This document shows, piece after piece, positions 1-5,532 of a stretch of DNA of 9,410 nucleotides. How positions within the stretch are numbered: position 1 is the stretch's first letter; every line of letters begins with the position of its first letter. Both the position numbers and the translations under genes were made by a program. Source of the stretch: Blastococcus sp. (GTDB lineage: Bacteria > Actinomycetota > Actinomycetes > Mycobacteriales > Geodermatophilaceae); NCBI GenBank assembly GCA_025963345.1, contig JAOPUS010000045.1:1-9410 (forward strand), written 5' to 3'. The notes under the pieces are model-generated. The model was not told where the DNA came from and ran no database searches. It was given only the letters and a program-made list of their open reading frames with translations.

Positions 1-571
1 CGAACGCCGACACCGCGATGACCATCGCGTTGCGGGTGCCGATCTTGCAGAACTGCTGCGGGCCGCCCGCGGACGGGATCAGCACGGCGGCGATCAGCTC
101 GTCGGCGGCGAGCGCGTTGCGCTTCACCCCGATGTAGAACTCCGCGACCGGGATCAGCCGGGCGCCCCGGGCGGCCGACTCGACCTCGACCACGGCCTCT
201 GCGGCCAGCAGCGGCGGGTGCGCGTCCCCGGCCGGCGACGCCGAGCCCAGGTTGCCGCCCACAGTGCCGCGGATGCGGATCTGCGGGGAACCCACGGTGC
301 GGGAGGCCATCGCCAGGCCCGGCAGGTGGACGCCGAGGTCGTCGATGATGCGGGTGTACGGCACGCCCGCTCCGAGCCGGACCGATCCGGCCTCGGTCCC
401 CCACTCCCGCAGCTCCGCAACCCGGCCGAGGTCGAGCAGCGCACCCGGGCGGCGCCGGTCGAAGTTGATGTCGACCATGACGTCGGTGCCCCCGGCGATG
501 GGGACGGCGTCGGGGCGCTCGGCCCGCAGGTCGAGGGCCTCCCGCCACGACGTCGGTTGCAGGAAGTCCAT
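1..571 (-). CDS. FAD-binding subunit of a xanthine dehydrogenase/CO dehydrogenase-type molybdenum hydroxylase (partial, 3' end outside window)
   Basis: The first 190 residues are present and the frame stays open to the window edge. The fold is the PCMH-type FAD domain of the medium (CoxM-like) subunit. The first FAD-phosphate loop reads PIAGGTD (residues 24-30) and the second TVGGNLGSASPAGD (103-116), the expected pair and spacing. In this family the flavoprotein passes electrons between the 2Fe-2S subunit and NAD+ or another acceptor, while a separate Mo-cofactor subunit hydroxylates the substrate. Family members are about 285-300 residues, so roughly 100 are missing. The ATG at 571-569 is preceded by GAGGAG with 5 nt spacing. 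Partner subunits would lie beyond position 1, so the substrate cannot be told. The upstream same-strand neighbour is an MFS transporter, which may import the substrate (inference). Confidence 0.9.
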   Translation of the reverse strand, partial: MDFLQPTSWREALDLRAERPDAVPIAGGTDVMVDINFDRRRPGALLDLGRVAELREWGTEAGSVRLGAGVPYTRIIDDLGVHLPGLAMASRTVGSPQIRIRGTVGGNLGSASPAGDAHPPLLAAEAVVEVESAARGARLIPVAEFYIGVKRNALAADELIAAVLIPSAGGPQQFCKIGTRNAMVIAVSAF

Positions 572-610
572 CAACGCTCCTCGCTGTCAACCACGGATTT
601 CTTGCAGGAA

Positions 611-652
611 ACAGCCCCGCGGAGGCTGTGGCAAGGGCACCGCGGGGGCTGT
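611..652 (-). terminator. GC-rich hairpin between MFS gene and FAD-subunit gene; terminator or attenuator
   Basis: The arm acagccccgcgg (611-622) is complementary to ccgcgggggctgt (640-652) with one bulged G, giving a 12-bp stem and a 17-nt loop. On the minus strand the stem is followed by TTTCC, a short U run only. It lies about 95 nt after the MFS stop and 40 nt before the FAD-subunit start, so it could end MFS transcripts or modulate read-through into the FAD gene. A second, mutually exclusive hairpin (611-616 with 624-629) is possible. Confidence 0.5.
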
Positions 653-710
653 GACCGGACCGATGATCAACTGCCCGTGTGACGCCCAGGTTTCCGTCCC
701 AAGGCCCTCG

Positions 711-744
711 GCACGTCGATGAGCGCCGCGGCCGCGGGACGTGC
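711..744 (-). terminator. Possible hairpin just after the MFS stop codon
   Basis: Gcacgtc (711-717) and gacgtgc (738-744) form a 7-bp stem. The loop is itself palindromic, built around gcggccgc. The hairpin begins 2 nt after the MFS stop on the minus strand. No U tract follows, so it would be a weak or L-shaped terminator, or an mRNA 3'-end stabiliser. GC-rich DNA makes chance hairpins common. Confidence 0.3.
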
Positions 745-746
745 GG

Positions 747-2249
747 TCAGGACCGGAACCGTGCGGCACCGTCCGCGCGGGTACCGGGACGACGGGCGGA
801 CAGCGGGGTCGCGATGTCCTCCAACGGCCTGCCCTCGGCCGGGACACCGAGGACGGCCGTGACCACACCGCCGACGATCATGATCCCGGCGCCGATCAGG
901 TAACCGACGGTCAGCCGGCCGGGGTCGGAGCCGTCGCCGATGAGCCATCCGTAGAAGGTCGGGCCGAGGAGGCCGAAGCTCTGCGCGATCGCGAAGAACA
1001 CCGCGATCGCCTTGGCCCGCACCTCCAGCGGGAAGATCTCGCTGACCGTGAGGTAGGCCGAGCTGGCACCCGCCGAGGCGAAGAAGAAGATCACGCACCA
1101 GGCGACGGTCTGCGTCGCCGCGTTCAGGAGTTGGGCGTTGAACAGGAGCGCCGTGATGGCCAGCAGCACTCCGGAGAGGATGTAGGTGCCGGCGATCATC
1201 GGCTTGCGGCCGACCGTGTCGAACAGGGGCCCCAGCAGCAGCGGCCCGGCCAGGTTGCCCACCGCGAACGCGATCAGGTACAGCGGGGTGTTGTTGGCCG
1301 GGACGTCGTAGAACGTGCCGAGCACCAGCGTGTAGGTGAAGAAGATCGCGTTGTAGAGGAACGACTGCGTGATCATCAGCGTCGCGCCGTAGACGGCCCG
1401 TCGCGGGTACTCCTTGAACAGCACCCGGGCCAGCGCGAGGTAGCCGATGTCCTCGGCCGGCTTGATCTCGATCGCCTTGCTCTCGTCCACCGGGGGCAGC
1501 GGCTTGCCGACCTCTTGGACCTCGTGCTCGATGTAGGCGATGGTCTCCTCGGCCTCCCGCTCCCGGCCGTGCATGATCAGCCAACGAGGGCTCTCCGGCA
1601 GGTGCCGCCGGACGATCAGGATCACCACGCCGAGCACCGGGCCGATGAGGAAGGCGATCCGCCAGCCGACGCTGGGCTCGAACACGTTGAGGAAGATGAA
1701 GGTCCCGAGGGTGCCGAGGATGGCGCCGGCCCAGTAGGTGCCGTTGACGGCGATGTCGACGCGGCCGCGGTAGCGGGCGGGGATCAGCTCGTCGATGGCG
1801 GAGTTGATCGCCGCGTACTCGCCGCCGATTCCCGTTCCGGCGATGAACCGGGTGACGTAGAGGAAAGCGACCCAGCCGGTCCCGTTGCCCAGCGTCAGGG
1901 CGGTCAGCCCGCTACCGCCCAGGTAGACGGCGAGGGTCACCATGAACAGGTTGCGCCGACCGAGCTTGTCCGACAGGTGCCCGAAGACCAGCGCGCCGAC
2001 GACCTCACCCAGCAGGTAGACCGAGGCGATCAGGCCTACCTGCGTGGAGCTCAGCGCGAGAGTGTTCGGCTGGGTCAGCTTGTCCACCACCGCGCTGGCC
2101 ACGGTGATCTCGAGACCGTCGAGGACCCATGCCGTCCCCAGCGCCAGGACCATCCGGGTGTGGAAGCGCGACCAGGGCAACCGGTCGAGGCGGGTCGGGA
2201 TCAGGCTTCGGATGGTCCCGCGCGCCTGTGCCTCGGGAGCGGTGGTCAT
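747..2249 (-). CDS. MFS transporter, sugar-porter/metabolite:H+ symporter type
   Basis: A 500-residue inner-membrane carrier with about twelve predicted helices in two six-helix halves (roughly 34-213 and 286-468) joined by a cytoplasmic loop. The loop between helices 2 and 3 reads GHLSDKLGRR (90-99), MFS motif A, and its repeat in the second half is GPLFDTVGRK (340-349). R134 followed by GIGGEY (140-145) and the PESPRWL signature (218-224) place it in the sugar porter/metabolite:H+ symporter group, which also contains aromatic-acid, niacin and dicarboxylate carriers. The substrate cannot be read from sequence. The ATG at 2249-2247 has GGAGG six bases upstream; open frame further upstream antisense to the next gene is not coding. 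The gene lies upstream of the FAD subunit on the same strand, suggesting uptake of the hydroxylase substrate, but hairpins in between mean co-transcription is unproven. Confidence 0.93.
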   Translation of the reverse strand: MTTAPEAQARGTIRSLIPTRLDRLPWSRFHTRMVLALGTAWVLDGLEITVASAVVDKLTQPNTLALSSTQVGLIASVYLLGEVVGALVFGHLSDKLGRRNLFMVTLAVYLGGSGLTALTLGNGTGWVAFLYVTRFIAGTGIGGEYAAINSAIDELIPARYRGRVDIAVNGTYWAGAILGTLGTFIFLNVFEPSVGWRIAFLIGPVLGVVILIVRRHLPESPRWLIMHGREREAEETIAYIEHEVQEVGKPLPPVDESKAIEIKPAEDIGYLALARVLFKEYPRRAVYGATLMITQSFLYNAIFFTYTLVLGTFYDVPANNTPLYLIAFAVGNLAGPLLLGPLFDTVGRKPMIAGTYILSGVLLAITALLFNAQLLNAATQTVAWCVIFFFASAGASSAYLTVSEIFPLEVRAKAIAVFFAIAQSFGLLGPTFYGWLIGDGSDPGRLTVGYLIGAGIMIVGGVVTAVLGVPAEGRPLEDIATPLSARRPGTRADGAARFRS

Positions 2250-2396
2250 GACGGGCCTCCGGATCGAAGGATCGAGCCCGCGCGTACCCGGCCGGAACTG
2301 GTCGAGTCGTGGAACCAATGCGCGTCCTACGCACGCACGGGGGACATCACACCAGCCGGCGCATCGAACGCCTACGCCGTGGGCATGCTGACAATC
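2250..2396. promoter_or_regulatory. Divergent intergenic region between MFS and HDO genes
   Basis: Both genes must be transcribed from this 147-bp space. It holds the MFS Shine-Dalgarno sequence (GGAGG on the minus strand), a direct repeat ggatcga/ggatcga (2261-2267 and 2269-2275) beside it, and an inverted repeat gcatg-N8-catgc (2383-2400) covering the candidate starts of the plus-strand gene. I cannot identify convincing -35/-10 pairs on either strand. Operator roles are guesses. Confidence 0.35.
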
Positions 2397-3410
2397 ATGC
2401 GTCTGCCCGAGCCCCGGGGCCCCCTCAGCGAAGCCCTCTTTCGCGACCTGGCCACCCGCACCACGCTGCCCGCGACGACCATCGAGCGCGCCGACCACGT
2501 GACCGCGGGAGGGGCGTGCGCGCTGACGGACGAGGACCTGCAGATCAGCCTGGCGGTCTGCTACGAGCTGCACTACCGCGGCTTCGAGGGCGTCTCCGAG
2601 GACTGGGAGTGGGATCCGGCGCTGATCCGGCTGCGCGGCGGTCTCGAGCGTCGGCACCTCGCCGCGCTGCGGGAGTTGACAGGTCCGCTCACGACGACCG
2701 GGGAGTCGGTCGACCGTCGGCTGGCCGCGCTCATCGCCGCCGACGACGGACCGTCGCTGTCGTCGTTCATGGCCAAGCAGGGCACGCTCGAGCAGTGGCG
2801 CGAGTACCTGACGCTGCGGTCGGTCTACCACCTCAAGGAGGGCGACCCCCACACCTTCGCGATCCCGCGGCTCTCCGGCCGGGCGAAGGCGGCGATGGTC
2901 GAGATCCAGGCCGACGAGTACGGCGGCGGCGCTCCGGAACGGATGCACAGCGAGCTGTTCGCCGGGCTGATGCGCGACCTCGACCTGGACGCGACCTACG
3001 GCGCCCTCTGGAACGAGGCTCCCGCCCCGGCCTTCGCCTCGGTCAACACGATGTCGCTGTTCGGGCTGCACCGCCGCTGGCGGGGGGCCGCGCTCGGCCA
3101 CCTGGCGGCCGTCGAGATGACGTCGTCCGAGCCGAGCCGCCGCTACTCTGCGGGCCTGCGCCGGCTGGGCTTCGGCGACCGGGTGACCGTCTTCTACGAC
3201 GAGCACGTGGAGGCCGACGCCGTCCACGAGCAGATCGCCTCGGTCGACATGTGCGGCTCACTCGTCGCGCAGGAGCCGGACCTGCTGCCCGACGTCCTCT
3301 TCGGCGCCGCCTGCTCACTCGCCATGGACGGCGTCGCGGCCGGACATCTGCTGGGCGCCTGGGCAGCCGGCCGCTCGGCGCTCCGCGGGGAGCGCACCCT
3401 CGCCGCCTGA
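2397..3410 (+). CDS. Iron-containing redox enzyme family protein (heme-oxygenase-like diiron oxidase, HDO superfamily)
   Basis: A 337-residue soluble protein resembling the Haem_oxygenas_2 / iron-containing redox enzyme group. Carboxylate and histidine ligands of an HDO-type metal site can be picked out in three helices: CYELHYRG (E57, H59), EIQADEYGGG followed by MHSELF (E169 to H184), and YDEHVEADAVHE (268-279, with E269, H270, D274, H277). Which of these bind metal is inference. Known HDO enzymes such as UndA or SznF use a diiron site and O2 for oxidative decarboxylation, N-oxygenation or C-C cleavage; the reaction of this subgroup is not known to me. No signal peptide or membrane segment is seen. 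The start is uncertain: ATG at 2397 gives an N-terminus (MRLPEPRGPLSEAL) like homologues I remember, but ATG 2385 and GTG 2379 are in frame, and none has a good Shine-Dalgarno. A broken chemoreceptor gene follows after 20 bp, and a CDGSH gene converges beyond it. Confidence 0.85.
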   Translation: MRLPEPRGPLSEALFRDLATRTTLPATTIERADHVTAGGACALTDEDLQISLAVCYELHYRGFEGVSEDWEWDPALIRLRGGLERRHLAALRELTGPLTTTGESVDRRLAALIAADDGPSLSSFMAKQGTLEQWREYLTLRSVYHLKEGDPHTFAIPRLSGRAKAAMVEIQADEYGGGAPERMHSELFAGLMRDLDLDATYGALWNEAPAPAFASVNTMSLFGLHRRWRGAALGHLAAVEMTSSEPSRRYSAGLRRLGFGDRVTVFYDEHVEADAVHEQIASVDMCGSLVAQEPDLLPDVLFGAACSLAMDGVAAGHLLGAWAAGRSALRGERTLAA

Positions 3411-3430
3411 CCGCCCCAGGTCCGCTACCG

Positions 3431-4142
3431 GTGAATATCGGAACAAATTCGCTCCTTCCGACTGGACTCGCGGCGCACGCCCGCCGCAGCGCGCTCGCGA
3501 CCGCACAGCTGCGGGAGAACCTCGACGACCGGAACGCGGTCACGACGGTCGTCAGCAAGGTCGGCGAGGCGACCGACGAGGCCACCGCTCTGCGCATCGC
3601 GCGGGAGACGGTGCGGACGGCGTTCGGCTGGGCCTACGGCTCGTTCTGGGCGCTGGACGAGGCCCAGAACGTGCTGCGGTTCGACGTGGAGTCGGGCTCG
3701 GCCGGCCAGGAGTTCCGCGAGGTCTCGGCGACGGCGCCCTCGGCCACGCGGCCCGCGTCGTCTCGTCGATGACCACCGCGGTGGAGGCACTGGGCACCGC
3801 GTCGGCAGCCGTCGGGGACGTCATCCGATCATCGGGGCGATCGCCGACCAGACCAACCTGCTGGCGCTCAACGCGACGACCGAGGCAGCTCGCGCCGGCG
3901 AGCTCGGCCGCGGGTTCGCCGTCGTGGCCAGCGAGGTGAAGGACCTCGCCCGGGAGACCGCGGCCGCCACGCAGCGGGTGGCCGACCAGGTGGCGGGCAT
4001 CCAGCACAGCAGCCGGTCGGTCGCGGCCGGGATCCACGCCACCAGCGAAGTCATCGGGGAACTGGATGCCGTCCAGGCGCGCATCGGCCAGGTACTGGAG
4101 GAGCAGGTCGAGATGGCGAAGGCGTTCGACGCCGGTCGCTGA
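3431..4142 (+). pseudogene. Broken methyl-accepting chemotaxis protein (GAF + MCP signalling domain) with internal deletion and frameshifts
   Basis: Three consecutive pieces in three frames make one degraded chemoreceptor. Piece A (from GTG 3431 to about 3735) encodes a helical lead-in and the first part of a GAF domain (GWAYGSFWALDEAQNVLRFD). Its frame then runs into a stop at 3770-3772. Piece B (about 3739-3827) resumes in another frame inside the MCP signalling helices (SSMTTAVEALGTASAAVGDVI). Piece C (3828-4142) needs a further frame change and encodes the conserved hairpin tip DQTNLLALNATTEAARAGE, GFAVVASEVKDLARE, and a C-terminus ending in a stop at 4140. The rest of the GAF domain and the linker are missing, so the A/B join is a deletion with frame change, and B/C looks like loss of one base near 3826. 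There is no transmembrane segment, so the parent was probably cytoplasmic. The first codons (AAT, ACA, CTT, ACT) are AT-richer than the surroundings. Together the pieces give about 236 codons, less than an intact receptor of this type. The B/C shift could be a sequencing error; the missing GAF half could not. Confidence 0.85.
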
Positions 4143-4146
4143 CCGG
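4132..4146. terminator. Short perfect hairpin at the convergent gene ends
   Basis: Ccggtc-gct-gaccgg is a 6-bp perfect stem with a 3-nt loop covering the stop of the chemoreceptor remnant and ending 5 nt before the stop of the convergent CDGSH gene. There is no U tract on either side. A bidirectional terminator is plausible from its position but weakly supported. Confidence 0.3.
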
Positions 4147-4151
4147 ACCGC

Positions 4152-4481
4152 TCAGGCCTGGTCGTCCCCCGGCCGCCCCCGCGCCTCGCGCAGGATCTGT
4201 GCCGCGGGACGCGGCCGGCTCGGCGCGCTGGGCGCGGAGAAGCCCGAGCGCTTGTGGGTGCCGTCGCAGAAGGGCTTGATGCCGGACTTGCCGCAGCGGC
4301 ACAGCGCGATGGTGTCCCGGCCCGGATCGATGTCGGCGCCGTCCTGGTCGACGAGCCGGAAGTCCCCGCGGACGATCAGCGGCCCGTCGCGGTAGGGCGT
4401 GATCGTGGCGCCGGTTCCCTGCGCCGGGGCCTCGTCGGCGTCCTCGGGCAGGTCCGGTTCGGCGGACAGTGAGCGGGACAC
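4152..4481 (-). CDS. CDGSH iron-sulfur domain protein
   Basis: From GTG 4481 the product is 109 residues with one CDGSH motif: CRCGKSGIKPFCDGTH (61-76), giving the C61, C63, C72, H76 ligand set that holds a redox-active, acid-labile 2Fe-2S cluster in this family. Before it lies the short segment typical of bacterial members (ITPYRDGPLIVRGDFRLVD, 27-45); after it a basic, proline-rich tail. It is a cytoplasmic electron-transfer or redox-sensing protein; the partner is unknown. The start is ambiguous. An in-frame ATG at 4571 (139 residues) sits inside the overlapping end of the aquaporin gene (ATGGCGCTGA), which would allow translational coupling, but its extra 30 residues look like non-conserved translated DNA and neither start has a clear Shine-Dalgarno. 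Transcription is probably shared with aqpZ. It converges on the chemoreceptor remnant. Confidence 0.88.
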   Translation of the reverse strand: MSRSLSAEPDLPEDADEAPAQGTGATITPYRDGPLIVRGDFRLVDQDGADIDPGRDTIALCRCGKSGIKPFCDGTHKRSGFSAPSAPSRPRPAAQILREARGRPGDDQA

Positions 4482-4561
4482 GTCCCCACACTGCCCCGAC
4501 CACCGCCGCCGCACACCCGAGGTGGCCGGGACCACCCGTCCGGGGCACCGGCCGCGGTGGG

Positions 4562-5419
4562 TCAGCGCCATGCCTCGCGCTCAGCGCCCGACGTCCGGAC
4601 CTCCGCATCCTCGTTCGCCGTCGCCGTCGCGGGCGCCGGGACCCGCACCGGTTGCTCCTCCGGGGGCAACTGGGCCCCGGTCTGGTCGACGGCCACCCCA
4701 GCCGTCGTGGCCTCGGCCTCCCGGACCGCTTCCTCGGTGACCAGCGGCGTGCTGAGCGAGCGGACGACAGCGACGGCCAACACGGCCCCGACGAGCGGCG
4801 CGAGCAGGAACAGCCACACGTGCGCGAGCGGATCGCCGCCGTTGAACAGCGCGGGCCCGAGCGAGCGGGCCGGGTTGACCGACGTGCCGTCGAGCGGGAT
4901 CCCGACCAGGTGGACGGCGGTGAGCGTCAGGCCGATCGCCAGACCGGCGAATCCCGGCGTCGCCGACCGCCCGGTCACCAGAAGGATCACGGCGACGAGG
5001 ACGAAGGTGAGCAGGACCTCGAGGACGAAGGCGCCACCCGCGCTGATGTTCGCCCCCCAGTCGTTGGAGCCGAGAGTGCCCGTCCGGTCGGTCACGTCGC
5101 CGAACCCGCTGGTCATCAGCGCGAGGACGGCGGCCCCGGCGATGCCACCGGCCAGCTGCGCCACCCAGTAGAAGGCGGCATCGGTCGCGGTCATGCCGCG
5201 GGCGAGCAGCACGCCCAGCGTGACGGCCGGGTTGATGTGGCACCCCGAGATCGGACCGATGGCGTACGCGAGCGCGAGCAGGACCAGGCCGAAGGCGAAG
5301 GCCACACCGAGGGGTCCGATCGCGTCGATCCCGCCGACCGCCGAGCCCACGGCGAGGAAGACCAGCAGCGCCGTTCCGACGAACTCGGCGACGACGGAGC
5401 GGGCGAGTGTGGGAGACAC
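4562..5419 (-). CDS. aqpZ: Aquaporin Z-type water channel (MIP family)
   Basis: A 285-residue membrane channel with six predicted helices (about 9-31, 36-57, 82-103, 130-150, 157-175, 201-222) and two half-helix NPA loops: GCHINPAVT (59-67) and GTSVNPARS (178-186). The selectivity-filter residues match E. coli AqpZ: F43, H170, T179 and R185, which favours water over glycerol. The bulky residue set argues against GlpF. About 60 residues follow the last helix, rich in Ala, Pro and Glu; most AqpZ proteins end soon after helix 6, so this cytoplasmic tail is an extension without a recognisable motif. GTG 5419 is the start because GGAGG lies six bases upstream. The gene is 113 bp downstream of glnE on the same strand and overlaps the longer possible start of the CDGSH gene. 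Confidence 0.94.
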   Translation of the reverse strand: MSPTLARSVVAEFVGTALLVFLAVGSAVGGIDAIGPLGVAFAFGLVLLALAYAIGPISGCHINPAVTLGVLLARGMTATDAAFYWVAQLAGGIAGAAVLALMTSGFGDVTDRTGTLGSNDWGANISAGGAFVLEVLLTFVLVAVILLVTGRSATPGFAGLAIGLTLTAVHLVGIPLDGTSVNPARSLGPALFNGGDPLAHVWLFLLAPLVGAVLAVAVVRSLSTPLVTEEAVREAEATTAGVAVDQTGAQLPPEEQPVRVPAPATATANEDAEVRTSGAEREAWR

Positions 5420-5532
5420 GAGGCACCTCCGTCGGCCCGCTGCTGCCAGGCGTCACCCGGCTGTGACCTCGGTGCGGGCCGGAACAAGACTGACGTGTCC
5501 CGTCGAGGGGTCGCCAGGGACTTTCGGCCGGG
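5420..5532 (-). promoter_or_regulatory. glnE-aqpZ spacer with inverted repeats
   Basis: This 113-bp spacer contains the aqpZ Shine-Dalgarno GGAGG, an inverted repeat gtcac-N6-gtgac at 5452-5467 (33 bp before the start codon), and a weak 5-bp hairpin gtccc/gggac (5497-5521) after the glnE stop. A separate aqpZ promoter would have room here, but I cannot define a confident -35/-10 pair. The repeat is not a CRP site, whose half-sites have the opposite order. Confidence 0.3.

Noticed and set aside
585..590. TTGACA on the minus strand before the FAD-subunit gene as a -35 box
   Set aside because: It is only 13 bp from the start codon, leaving no room for a -10 and the Shine-Dalgarno sequence.
741..2384. 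Plus-strand open frame extending the HDO gene about 550 codons upstream
   Set aside because: The extension is antisense to the MFS gene, has no recognisable domain and reads as low-complexity charged sequence; the HDO homology begins only after 2397.
2250..3227. Minus-strand extension of the MFS frame to 826 residues
   Set aside because: It is antisense to the HDO gene. The ATG at 2249 has a good Shine-Dalgarno and the transporter has normal length from there.
3431..3772. Intact small GAF-domain protein
   Set aside because: The frame stops in the middle of the GAF fold and the next frames continue with MCP signalling sequence, so it is a fragment of a broken gene.
5452..5467. CRP/FNR-type site ahead of aqpZ
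   Set aside because: The half-sites are in the reverse order (GTCAC...GTGAC rather than TGTGA...TCACA).
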